A stretch of DNA of 54,535 bases from the NCBI GenBank assembly GCA_024225275.1, contig JAAEMS010000134.1:1-54535 (forward strand), read 5' to 3'. This document shows, piece after piece, positions 18,475 through 26,616 of this stretch (positions are counted from its first letter, which is position 1; every line of letters starts with the position of its first letter). Source of the stretch: Actinomycetes bacterium (GTDB lineage Bacteria > Actinomycetota > Acidimicrobiia > Acidimicrobiales > JAAEMS01). The notes under the pieces were generated by a model. The model saw only the letters and a program-made list of their open reading frames with translations. It was not told where the DNA came from and searched no databases. A program made the position numbers and the translations under genes.

Positions 18475-18655
18475 GCGCGGGACCTTCGAGGGCGACGACT
18501 CAACCGGCGGCTCCCGGACCAGGCCGCGCTCGGGAGCTGGAGTGCCGGGTGGGCGGGTTCAGGTGGGGCGGGGGCGGTCGGCCGGGTGTTCAGCGCGTGC
18601 GTGGGCGGGAGCCACCGCCCGATTCGTTGCCCTCTGACGGCGCCGCACACGATTG
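18475..18655. repeat. Dispersed repeat arranged as an inverted pair
   Basis: The left arm (about 18475-18513, containing GAGGGCGACGACTC) and the right arm (about 18607-18648, whose complement contains GAGGGCAACGAATC) are imperfect inverted copies separated by about 90 bases. The right arm is 28/30 identical to the copy at 8472-8501. The element fills the gap between the ANTAR gene and polA. It could fold into a long hairpin and act as a terminator. Confidence 0.6.
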
Positions 18656-18673
18656 GGGGGCCAAACCAGCATC

Positions 18674-18687
18674 TAGAGTTGCTTTCG
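18674..18687 (+). promoter_or_regulatory. -10 element for leaderless polA mRNA
   Basis: TAGAGT at 18674-18679 lies 8 bases before the ATG of polA and fits the leaderless pattern. Confidence 0.35.
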
Positions 18688-21372
18688 ATGCCGACGCACA
18701 TGCTCATCGACGGGAACTCGCTCACCTATCGGGCGTTTCATGCCCTGCCCACCGACCTGGCTACGGCCAGTGGGCAGGTCACCAATGCGGTCTTCGGGTT
18801 CACGTCGATGCTGATCAACCTGCTGCGCGATCACCAGCCCGATCGGGTGGCCGTCGCCTTCGATCTGCCCCAGCCCACCTTCCGGCACGAGCGGGTCAAG
18901 ACGTACAAGGCGAACCGCGAGGCCGCGCCCGACATCCTGAAACAGCAGATGGGCCTGGTTCGTCAGGTCGTCGACGTTCTGGCCATTCCCACGGTGGAGC
19001 TGGCTGGTTTCGAGGCCGACGACATCATCGCCACCCTCGCTACCGAGGCCCGCGACCGGGGCGACGACGTCATCGTCGTCACCGGCGACCGCGACAGCTA
19101 TCAGCTGGTCGAGGATCCCCACATCCGCGTGCTCTACAACAAGCGCGGGGTGTCGGACTATGCGCTCTACGACGAAGCCGGCATCGAGGAACGCACCGGG
19201 GTCAAGCCGTCCGACTATGTGCTGTACGCCGCCATGCGGGGTGACAACTCCGACAATCTGCCGGGTGTGCCCGGGGTCGGTGAGAAGACGGCGGCGAAGC
19301 TGATCAACAAATACGGGTCGCTCGACGAGTTGTTCGCCCACGTCGACGACCAGACCCCGAAGCTGTGCCAGAACCTGGCCGAGAACCAGGAGCGGGTCCG
19401 GCTCAACGCCGAGGTCATGCTCCTGGTGCGCGACGCCCCGGTCACCCTCGACCTCGAAGAGGCGACCATCGGCGACATGGACGTCGAGGAGGTGCGCCAA
19501 CTCTTCGAGTTCCTGGAGTTCCGCAGCCTGTTCGACCGGTTGTCGGAGGCTCTCGACCTCGATGGTTTCGCGGGCGGATCCACCGGTGAGGTCCTCGAGG
19601 CCGAGGTGGTGGCCCCGGAGACGGTAGACGACGCGCTCGCCGCCCTGGCGGCCATCGAAGCCGGCGACGGGCTGGTCGGGGTGGCGGCCAGTTGGCTGGG
19701 GGCGGGGCCGAAGGACGAGCCCGATCTGTTGGCGTTCACCAGCACCCCTGAGCAGGGTGAGGTCACCGTCCTGTCCGCCACGCTACTGGCCGACGAGAAG
19801 ATCATCGCCGCGTTGGCGACCGCGTTCTCGTCCGGTGGGCGACCGGTCGCCATCCACGATGCGAAGCCGCTGGTGAGGGTGTTCGACCGGTTGGGCCTCG
19901 ACATCGATGGCCTCGCCCTCGACACATCGCTGGCCGCCTATCTCCTCGACCCGGGCGAGTCCCGCTACCTGCTGTCCGAGCTACTGACCCGGTACACCGA
20001 GTACTCATACCCCGAAGGTGAGACTGCCCCCGAAGGCCAGCTTGACCTGGGGGGCGAGGACCAGGTCGACGATGTCCTCGAGGTGGCCCGCCGAGCCCTG
20101 GCCACCGATCGACTCGTCGGCCCCCTCACCGAGGCCCTCGAACAGCAGGGGCTGAAGGACCTCAACGTCACCATCGAGGTCCCCCTCGTCGGAGTGCTGG
20201 CCCGCATGGAGAACCTGGGGGTCGGGGTCGATCGCCACGAGCTCCAACGGCTCAGCGATCAGCTGGGCGAGCGGGCCGAGGAGTTGGCAGCTGCCGTTCA
20301 AGAGGATGCCGGCGAGGAGTTCAACGCGAACTCCACCAAACAGCTGAGGGAGATCCTGTTCAACAAGCTGGGGCTGACTCCGCAGAAGAAGACCAAGACG
20401 GGCTACTCCACAGATGCCGCCACCCTCGAGAAGCTGAAGGGTGAGCATCCGATCGTCGACCACCTCCTGGAGTACCGCGAGGTCGAGAAGCTGAGGTCGA
20501 CCTACGGCGAGGCCCTGCTGGCCGAAATCGCCGATGACGGGCGCATCCACGCGACGTTCAACCAAACGGTGGCCCGCACCGGACGGCTCTCGTCGGAAGA
20601 GCCGAACCTCCACAACATCCCTGTCCGGTCCGAGATGGGACGCGAGTTCCGACGGGTCTTCGTGCCGGCCGAGGGATGCGAGCTTCTGGTGGCCGACTAC
20701 AACCAGATCGAGCTCCGCTGTATCGCCCATCTGGCCGAAGACCCAGGCCTCATCACTGCGTTCGCCGAAGGCCATGACATCCACACCGAGACCGCGTCGC
20801 GGGTATTCGATGTCGAGCCCGCCGACGTGTCCATCGAGCAGAGGTCGAAGGCGAAGATGGTGTCCTACGGCCTCGCCTACGGGATGGAGGCCTACGGGCT
20901 CAGCCAGCGGCTGGCGATCCCCACCGAGGAAGCCGGGGTCATTCTCGACTCCTATTTCGAAGCCTTTCCTGCGGTGAAGAAGTACATGGACGACACTGTC
21001 GCCGAGGCCCGCGAGCGGGGGTACACAGAGACCCTGTTCGGACGCCGCCGCCAGATCCCCGAGCTGGCCAGCCGCAACTTCCGAATCCGCCAGGCGGGGG
21101 AGAGGCAGGCGATGAACGCCGGAATCCAGGGTCTGGCCGCCGACATCTTCAAAGTCGCACTCGTCCGCCTCGACCGCGAGTTGAGGACCCGCGAGGTCAC
21201 CTCCCGGCTCATTCTCCAGGTCCACGACGAGGTCATTCTCGAGGTTCCACCCGAAGAACACGACGTCATGTGCGAGCTCGTAGTGAGGATCATGGCTGAC
21301 GCTTTCGACCTCCGGGTGCCCCTCGAGGTCAATCTGGCCAGTGGGCCGTCATGGGCCGAAGCCAAGGGCTGA
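18688..21372 (+). CDS. polA: DNA polymerase I
   Basis: An 894-residue repair and Okazaki-processing polymerase. The 5'-nuclease domain (1-300) has MLIDGNSLTYRAFHAL, VAFDLPQPTFRHE, GFEADDIIATLA, VTGDRDSYQLV and GVPGVGEKTAAKLI. The middle domain lacks the DxE metal motif of a 3'-5' exonuclease (LVGVAASWLG stands where it should be), so proofreading is probably absent, as in many actinobacterial PolA. The polymerase domain has LVADYNQIELRCIAHLA (motif A), RSKAKMVSYGLAYGMEAYG (O-helix) and ILQVHDEVILEV (motif C). The start ATG 18688 gives the conserved N-terminus; frames upstream run through a repeat. Confidence 0.97.
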   Translation: MPTHMLIDGNSLTYRAFHALPTDLATASGQVTNAVFGFTSMLINLLRDHQPDRVAVAFDLPQPTFRHERVKTYKANREAAPDILKQQMGLVRQVVDVLAIPTVELAGFEADDIIATLATEARDRGDDVIVVTGDRDSYQLVEDPHIRVLYNKRGVSDYALYDEAGIEERTGVKPSDYVLYAAMRGDNSDNLPGVPGVGEKTAAKLINKYGSLDELFAHVDDQTPKLCQNLAENQERVRLNAEVMLLVRDAPVTLDLEEATIGDMDVEEVRQLFEFLEFRSLFDRLSEALDLDGFAGGSTGEVLEAEVVAPETVDDALAALAAIEAGDGLVGVAASWLGAGPKDEPDLLAFTSTPEQGEVTVLSATLLADEKIIAALATAFSSGGRPVAIHDAKPLVRVFDRLGLDIDGLALDTSLAAYLLDPGESRYLLSELLTRYTEYSYPEGETAPEGQLDLGGEDQVDDVLEVARRALATDRLVGPLTEALEQQGLKDLNVTIEVPLVGVLARMENLGVGVDRHELQRLSDQLGERAEELAAAVQEDAGEEFNANSTKQLREILFNKLGLTPQKKTKTGYSTDAATLEKLKGEHPIVDHLLEYREVEKLRSTYGEALLAEIADDGRIHATFNQTVARTGRLSSEEPNLHNIPVRSEMGREFRRVFVPAEGCELLVADYNQIELRCIAHLAEDPGLITAFAEGHDIHTETASRVFDVEPADVSIEQRSKAKMVSYGLAYGMEAYGLSQRLAIPTEEAGVILDSYFEAFPAVKKYMDDTVAEARERGYTETLFGRRRQIPELASRNFRIRQAGERQAMNAGIQGLAADIFKVALVRLDRELRTREVTSRLILQVHDEVILEVPPEEHDVMCELVVRIMADAFDLRVPLEVNLASGPSWAEAKG

Positions 21373-21465
21373 GGTGGAGGCGGCTGGCACCGAAGGATCG
21401 CCTCACCCGGTACTTCGGCAAGGAGGATGCTCAAGATGATGGCGCCGTTGCCGATCCCTAGAGCA

Positions 21466-21645
21466 TGTCGGCGACCAGGTACAAGCGGCACAGTCCCATC
21501 ACGCTTGCTGCATACCTCACCCTGTCGACGTACGCGCTCTGGAGCGGGGTGGCGTTCTTCTCCACGGCCGACCGGTGCGGTGAATTCCGCACCGAGAAGC
21601 ACTGGGAGCCCTGGCCCCCAGGTTGGGTCTGCGGCCCCGAATAGG
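21466..21645 (+). CDS. Small membrane protein (59 residues)
   Basis: ATG 21466 to TAG 21643-21645 reads a basic start (MSATRYKRHSP), one hydrophobic helix (ITLAAYLTLSTYALWSGVAF) and a 30-residue tail with two cysteines and four tryptophans (DRCGEF, HWEPWPPGWVCGPE). The in-frame stop TAG six bases upstream fixes the start. The two extracytoplasmic cysteines could form a disulfide. No ribosome binding site is obvious. It lies in the 305-base gap between polA and a methyltransferase gene. I do not recognise it. Confidence 0.5.
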
Positions 21646-21677
21646 TCCACCACCGCCCCAACGCGGGCGGTTCGGTC

Positions 21678-22436
21678 GTGAGCGAACGCGACCACTGGTT
21701 CGAGGATCTCGCCGATCATCTCGGTAGCGCCTATCTCCGGTATTCCTTCACCAAGGGCACGGCCCAGGAGATTGAGTTCCTCATCGATGTGCTCGAGCTC
21801 GACGACACCACCCGAGTGCTCGACGTCGGCTGTGGTCCCGGTCGTCACGCCAATGCACTGGCAGCCCTCGGGGTCGAGGTGGTGGGCGTCGACATCAGCG
21901 AACGATTCCTAGAGGTTGCCCGACGCGATGCCCCTCCGGGAGCCAAGTTCGTGCGGGCCGACGCCCGAGCCCTTGACTTCGACGGTGAGTTCGATGCGGT
22001 CATCAGCCTCTGCCAGGGCGCCTTCGGGTTGGCCGGCGGACCCAGCAGCCGCCCGGCACCCGACCACCCGGTCCTCGACCCCGATCTCGATGTCCTACGA
22101 GGTATGGCGCGGGCCCTGCGCCCGGGCGGCAACCTCGCCCTCAGCGCCTTCTCGGCCTACTTCCAGGTGAAATGGCTCGAGGACACCGACACCTTTGACG
22201 CTGCCTCCGGTATCAACCATGAGCTCACCGAGGTGCGCGACGAATCCGGTCGGGCCGTTCCCGCCGAGCTGTGGACCACCTGTTTCACTCCTCGTGAGCT
22301 TCGACTCCTGTTCCGCGAGGCCGGTCTGGAGCCGTTGGAGGTGTGGTCGGTGACCCCTGGCCACTATTCTCGGCGCCCACCCACGATCGATCTGCACGAG
22401 TTCCTCGCCCTGGGTCGCCGCCCGGCCAAGACCTGA
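21678..22436 (+). CDS. SAM-dependent methyltransferase (class I)
   Basis: A 252-residue protein starting at GTG 21678. The SAM-binding fold is explicit: VLDVGCGPGRHANALAALG (about 47-65), VVGVDIS, FVRADARALDFDGEFDAV and a post-motif LRPGGNLALSAFS near 160. The substrate is unknown; the sequence resembles small-molecule methyltransferases more than RNA or protein ones, but this is weak. It is not obviously in operon with polA or rpsA. Confidence 0.85.
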   Translation: MSERDHWFEDLADHLGSAYLRYSFTKGTAQEIEFLIDVLELDDTTRVLDVGCGPGRHANALAALGVEVVGVDISERFLEVARRDAPPGAKFVRADARALDFDGEFDAVISLCQGAFGLAGGPSSRPAPDHPVLDPDLDVLRGMARALRPGGNLALSAFSAYFQVKWLEDTDTFDAASGINHELTEVRDESGRAVPAELWTTCFTPRELRLLFREAGLEPLEVWSVTPGHYSRRPPTIDLHEFLALGRRPAKT

Positions 22437-22588
22437 ACTCGCATCCGAAGGTGGCGCTGCTAGCCTTATGTGGCCCACGTCGTCCATCTCGTCATGGATG
22501 TGCAGGCACCGCCAATGTCCAACCGTTCGTCTCGACCCCTGCTGATCTCAGCCAGGATCACCGACCAGCCGTATCAGAAAGCAGTTCC

Positions 22589-24079
22589 GTGTCCGACCAG
22601 AGCCCCGGCGTAGCCGGAAGCCCCGACGCCCCATCCGCCGATCCCGCCGCCAGCGAGACCCCGCCCGCCGCCGAGGCCGCGGCCAGCGAAGAGCCCGAGG
22701 CTGCCGCCGAGTACACCCCCCGTCAGGTCATCGATGACGACCTGGGCGGCATGTCGCTCGAAGATGCCTACGCCCAGACCATGGTCGAAGTCGAGGACGG
22801 CCAGCTCGTCACCGGCTCGATCGTCAAGGTCGACCGCGATGAGGTCCTGCTCGACATCGGATACAAGTCCGAAGGCGTGATCCCGGCCCGGGAACTCTCC
22901 ATCCGCAACGGTATCGATCCTCACGAGGTGGTGAACCTCGGCGACGAGGTCGAGGCCCTGGTCCTCCAGAAGGAAGACAAGGAAGGCCGGCTGGTCCTGT
23001 CCAAGAAGCGCGCTCAGTACGAGCGGGCCTGGGGCACGATCGAGGAGATCAAGGAGCAGGAGGGTGTTGTCAGCGGCCCGGTCATCGAGGTCGTCAAAGG
23101 CGGCCTGATCCTGGACATCGGTCTGCGGGGCTTCCTGCCTGCCTCCCTGGTCGAGCTGCGCCGCGTGCGTGACCTCCAGCCCTACGTGGGGCAGAGTCTC
23201 GAGGCCAAGATCATCGAGCTCGACAAGAACCGCAACAATGTGGTTCTCTCCCGCCGGGCCTGGCTCGAGGAGACCCAGCGCGAGCAGCGCGAGGACTTCC
23301 TCACCAACCTCAAGCCGGGCGAGGTCCGCAAGGGCGTCGTGTCGTCGGTGGTCAATTTCGGTGCCTTCGTCGACCTTGGCGGTATGGACGGACTCATCCA
23401 TGTGTCGGAGCTGTCCTGGAAGCATGTCGACCACCCCGGTTCGGTTGTGACCGTCGGCGATGAGATCGATGTGCAGGTCCTCGAGGTCGATCTCGACCGA
23501 GAGCGCATCAGCCTCTCGCTCAAGGCCACCCAGCAGGATCCATGGCAGGAGTTCGCCTCCAACCACCAGGTCGGTGAGCTGGTCTACGGCCGGGTCACCA
23601 AGCTGGTGCCCTTCGGCTCGTTCGTCCAGGTGGGCGACGGAATCGAGGGCCTGGTCCACATCTCCGAGATGTCGACCCATCATGTCGACCTCCCGGAACA
23701 GGTGGTCACCCCTGGCGAGGAGCTGTGGGTGAAGATCATCGACCTCGACCTCCAGCGCCGCCGTATCAGCCTATCGATCAAGCAGGCCGCGGAGGGCGGC
23801 ATCGTGGCTGCTGAGTACCAGGAGCACTTCGGCGAGCACGCCTACGACGACGAGGGCAACTACATCGGCGGTACCGGTGAGGGCCAGGAGGCGTGGGAGG
23901 AGTATTACGCCGAACTCAACGAGGATGGCACCCCCGCCGCTGAAACACCGGCGCCGGAGGCCGCTGCGGCCCCGGCCGAAGAGATTGACGAGGTACCGGC
24001 CGAAGAGGCTGTTGAGGCCGACGAGGTACCGGCCGAAGAGGCTGTTGAGGCTGACGAGGTGCCGGCCGAAGAGGTCTGA
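22589..24079 (+). CDS. rpsA: 30S ribosomal protein S1
   Basis: A 496-residue S1 with four OB-fold S1 repeats, the usual actinobacterial number: about 60-132 (GSIVKVDRDEVLLDIGYKSE), 145-217 (IEVVKGGLILDIGLRGFLP), 232-304 (SSVVNFGAFVDLGGMDGLIH) and 317-390 (TKLVPFGSFVQVGDGIEGL). It binds mRNA on the small subunit. The N-terminal 45 residues are A/P/E-rich. The C-terminal 90 are acidic and end in near-identical EVPAEEAVEAD repeats. I chose GTG 22589, since upstream codons are not protein-like. A 12-bp terminator follows. Confidence 0.93.
   Translation: MSDQSPGVAGSPDAPSADPAASETPPAAEAAASEEPEAAAEYTPRQVIDDDLGGMSLEDAYAQTMVEVEDGQLVTGSIVKVDRDEVLLDIGYKSEGVIPARELSIRNGIDPHEVVNLGDEVEALVLQKEDKEGRLVLSKKRAQYERAWGTIEEIKEQEGVVSGPVIEVVKGGLILDIGLRGFLPASLVELRRVRDLQPYVGQSLEAKIIELDKNRNNVVLSRRAWLEETQREQREDFLTNLKPGEVRKGVVSSVVNFGAFVDLGGMDGLIHVSELSWKHVDHPGSVVTVGDEIDVQVLEVDLDRERISLSLKATQQDPWQEFASNHQVGELVYGRVTKLVPFGSFVQVGDGIEGLVHISEMSTHHVDLPEQVVTPGEELWVKIIDLDLQRRRISLSIKQAAEGGIVAAEYQEHFGEHAYDDEGNYIGGTGEGQEAWEEYYAELNEDGTPAAETPAPEAAAAPAEEIDEVPAEEAVEADEVPAEEAVEADEVPAEEV
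23987..24076 (+). repeat. 33-bp tandem repeat in rpsA
   Basis: Units at 23987-24019 and 24020-24052 differ at one base; a third, partial unit runs to 24076. Each encodes an acidic DEVPAEEAVEA peptide. Such repeats can change copy number. Confidence 0.9.
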
Positions 24080-24121
24080 ATCACCTCTTCTCTGCCCGGC
24101 CTGGCTGGGGATTCAATCGAA

Positions 24122-24149
24122 ACTGGCGCCGCCTTCGGGCGGCGCCAGT
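24122..24149 (+). terminator. rpsA terminator
   Basis: ACTGGCGCCGCC and GGCGGCGCCAGT form a perfect 12-bp stem closed by a stable TTCG tetraloop. GTCGTTCTTG follows. Confidence 0.85.
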
Positions 24150-24229
24150 GGTCGTTCTTGGACGTTTGCACCGGCGCCCGAACCGCGAACCGAGACTATC
24201 GGCTCAGGAAAATCAGGACGGACTCCTAA

Positions 24230-24265
24230 GCACTGACCCCTTCCGCGCCGAAGGGGTTGCAGTGC
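24230..24265 (+). promoter_or_regulatory. Hairpin in the leader of the Tad pilus operon
   Basis: GCACTGACCCCTTC (24230-24243) pairs with GAAGGGGT and CAGTGC (to 24265) across a 6-base loop, with two bulged bases. It stands 77 bases before cpaB. There is no T-run. It could be a terminator, an mRNA stabiliser or a regulatory leader; it does not match the c-di-GMP riboswitch pattern. Confidence 0.5.
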
Positions 24266-24341
24266 CAAGACGTGGTGGCGTCCCGGGTGTTGCGGCTTTC
24301 GCTCGACTCGCGGGGTCACCAGCTAGAACACGGAGGCTGTT

Positions 24342-25283
24342 GTGAGTTCACGTAGAACGCTGATCCTGATCGTTGCGGTGGCAATCGGCGCCGTCGCCGC
24401 TTTTGCCCTCTTCAATTACATCGGAGGGATTGAGGATCGGGCCAACGAGAATGCCGAGCGGGTGGAGGTCCTCGTCATCTCCGCTGATGTGCCGAAGGGA
24501 ACACCCGCCGAGCAGGCCATTTCTGCCGGTCGGGTGTCCGACGACAAGATCCCCCGGGAGTTCCGTCCCGCCACTGCGGTGGTGGATAGAGAGCAGCTCT
24601 CGAACCTGGTGGCCATCACCGACCTGTCGGCCGGCCAGGTGCTCGTGCAGGGCATGTTCGTGACCCAGGCCGAGGCCCAGACCTCGTTCTCGCAACGATT
24701 GGAGGAGGACGGCCTGGTGGCCATCAGCCTCTCGATCGACGGTGTGCGGTCGGTCGGTGGTCTCCTCGTCCCGGGCGACACGGTCAACATCTTGACCAAT
24801 GTCGCGGTCGACTGTGAGTTCACCGAAGAGGAGGCCGAGGAGATCGTCGAGGATCTGGCCGAGGACTTCGAGGACGCGGAGCCGCCGCAGGGTGTGATCG
24901 CCGGATCCGAAGAGGACACCGAGGCAGCCCGACTGGCCCGTCTCTGCCAGGAGAGCCCCTACTCCTTCCGTTCCCGCTACCTGTTCCAGGGCGCAGAAAT
25001 CCTGGCCATCGGGCACAGCGTGGCCCCAGAACCCGGCGAGATCGCCTCCGCGACTGCTTCGGGCGTCCTGACGTTCGCGGTCAGCCCCGAATCGGCTCAG
25101 CGCATCGCGGCGATCGACCCCTCCACGATCTATCTGACCCTGGTTCCGGAGACGCTCGAGCCGTACCCGATCCCGCCGCTCGACATCTTTGAGACGCTGC
25201 CCGGTGAGGAAGAGGGTCGTCTGACCCCCATCAACACGGATGACAGCTTCGATCCGAACAAGGTCGCCGAAGGAGAGCAGTGA
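24342..25283 (+). CDS. cpaB: Flp pilus assembly protein CpaB (RcpC)
   Basis: A 313-residue protein with an N-terminal membrane anchor (TLILIVAVAIGAVAAFALF) and a SAF-type domain beginning VEVLVISADVPKGTPAEQA. Next come LVAITDLSAGQVLVQGMF and a second beta domain, VAISLSIDGVRSVGGLLVPGD. In Gram-negatives CpaB helps the secretin; in actinobacteria it is retained without one. An acidic insertion (about 165-210) rich in E and D is flanked by two cysteines, possibly a disulfide loop outside the membrane. The start GTG 24342 has ACGGAGG 7-8 bases before it. First gene of the tad operon; one base overlaps the next gene. Confidence 0.88.
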   Translation: MSSRRTLILIVAVAIGAVAAFALFNYIGGIEDRANENAERVEVLVISADVPKGTPAEQAISAGRVSDDKIPREFRPATAVVDREQLSNLVAITDLSAGQVLVQGMFVTQAEAQTSFSQRLEEDGLVAISLSIDGVRSVGGLLVPGDTVNILTNVAVDCEFTEEEAEEIVEDLAEDFEDAEPPQGVIAGSEEDTEAARLARLCQESPYSFRSRYLFQGAEILAIGHSVAPEPGEIASATASGVLTFAVSPESAQRIAAIDPSTIYLTLVPETLEPYPIPPLDIFETLPGEEEGRLTPINTDDSFDPNKVAEGEQ

Positions 25284-26569
25284 TGTCGGGTTACGCCGAG
25301 GACTCAATCATCATCCCTGGCCTGAATGACCCGTCCCAGCACGTGCCCGCTGCCCCTCAGTTCGGCTCCGGGTCGGTCGGAGTGGCCGTCGCTGTGGTCG
25401 ACCCCGACCAGGGTGAACGCACGGCGATCGCCTCGATCGTCCCAGACGGGGCCACCACGTTTGCCTCGGTCAACGATCTGGCCAGCCGCCTGACCGGTGT
25501 TCCCGTGGTCGTGGTTCTTGGCCCGTCCTGCGTCAGTGACCACGAGCTCGCTGCAGTCTCGGCCATGACGGCCGAGCATCGCGAGGTCGGGGTCATCCTG
25601 ATCGCCGACGAGCTGTCTACCGCCCTGCTCCAGACCGCGCTGCGGTCAGGGGTGAAGGACGTACTCGGTGCCCCGGTCGATTCTGCCGGCCTCGCCGGTG
25701 CCATCCACCGGGTTGGTGACGGTCTGGCCCAGATGGCGGTTCCGTCCGCTGCCCCCGTGGGCCGCCAGGGCGAAGAGGACCTCGACCCCAGCGAGCTGGG
25801 GCGGGTCATCACCGTGTTCTCCACCAAGGGTGGGGCTGGGAAGTCGGTCATTGCCTCGAATCTGGCGGTGAGCCTCGCCCAACAGAGCGACCGCCCGGTC
25901 GTCCTGGTTGACGCCCACCTCCAGTTCGGCGACCTGGCCGTCATGCTGAAGCTCGCCCCCCAGCACACGATCGTCGATGCGGTGTCCGTTCTGGACAAGC
26001 TCGACGTCAACCTGCTGACCGACCTGCTCGCCCACCATGAGCCCTCAGGCCTCAAGGTGCTGCCCGCCCCGCTGGAGCCGGCGTTCGCCGACCAGATCGG
26101 CGGCGAGGAGATCTCCCAGGTCATCTCCCTGCTCCGGCGCTACGCCGGGCACATCATCATCGACACGCCGGCCTACTTCAACGAGGTGGTCCTGGCACTG
26201 ATCGAGGAGAGCGACGACGTCGTTCTGGTAGCCGGGATGGATATCCCGAACATCAAGAACGTGAAGCTCGGACTCCAGACCCTGCGTCTCTTGAACACAC
26301 CCATGGAGAAGATCCATCTGGTCCTCAACCGGGCCAACTCCAAGGTGAAGCTCGAGGTCTCAGAGGTCGAGAAGACCCTGGCCATCAAGGCCGAGGCGCT
26401 CATTCCCAGCGACCGGGACGTTCCGATCTCAGTCAACAAGGGTGCTCCCGTCATTCTGGGATCGCCACGCTCCGGGGTCAGCAAGGCTCTCGAAGAGTTC
26501 GCGAGCACATTCGTCGCGCAGGGCGCGGCCCCGTCGGCGGAACAGTCCAGCAAGAAGCGGTGGCGGTAG
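25283..26569 (+). CDS. cpaE: CpaE/TadZ-like P-loop ATPase of Tad pilus
   Basis: A 428-residue localisation factor of the Tad machine. The first 140 residues form an atypical receiver-like domain (VAVAVVDPDQGERTAI, then VGVILIADELS) with no obvious phospho-site. From about 170 a ParA/MinD-type ATPase follows: the deviant Walker A VFSTKGGAGKSVIASNLA, VLVDAHLQFGDLAVML, and IIIDTPAYFNE. A C-terminal basic tail ends SSKKRWR. ATG 25283 shares a base with the cpaB stop and has AAGGAGA 6 bases away; GTG 25280 is the alternative. Confidence 0.88.
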   Translation: MSGYAEDSIIIPGLNDPSQHVPAAPQFGSGSVGVAVAVVDPDQGERTAIASIVPDGATTFASVNDLASRLTGVPVVVVLGPSCVSDHELAAVSAMTAEHREVGVILIADELSTALLQTALRSGVKDVLGAPVDSAGLAGAIHRVGDGLAQMAVPSAAPVGRQGEEDLDPSELGRVITVFSTKGGAGKSVIASNLAVSLAQQSDRPVVLVDAHLQFGDLAVMLKLAPQHTIVDAVSVLDKLDVNLLTDLLAHHEPSGLKVLPAPLEPAFADQIGGEEISQVISLLRRYAGHIIIDTPAYFNEVVLALIEESDDVVLVAGMDIPNIKNVKLGLQTLRLLNTPMEKIHLVLNRANSKVKLEVSEVEKTLAIKAEALIPSDRDVPISVNKGAPVILGSPRSGVSKALEEFASTFVAQGAAPSAEQSSKKRWR

Positions 26570-26616
26570 CGGTCGTCGTAACGACGTGACCGGCGACCCG
26601 AACTAAGAGGAGATCC

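Noticed and set aside
20005..21848. Long minus-strand frames opposite polA
   Set aside because: They are mirror frames created by high GC at third codon positions in polA. No start, ribosome binding site or recognisable domain.
24150..24341. Possible c-di-GMP riboswitch before the tad operon
   Set aside because: The conserved GEMM core (tetraloop/receptor and AGGGCAAACC-like segments) is absent. Only an unassigned hairpin is present.
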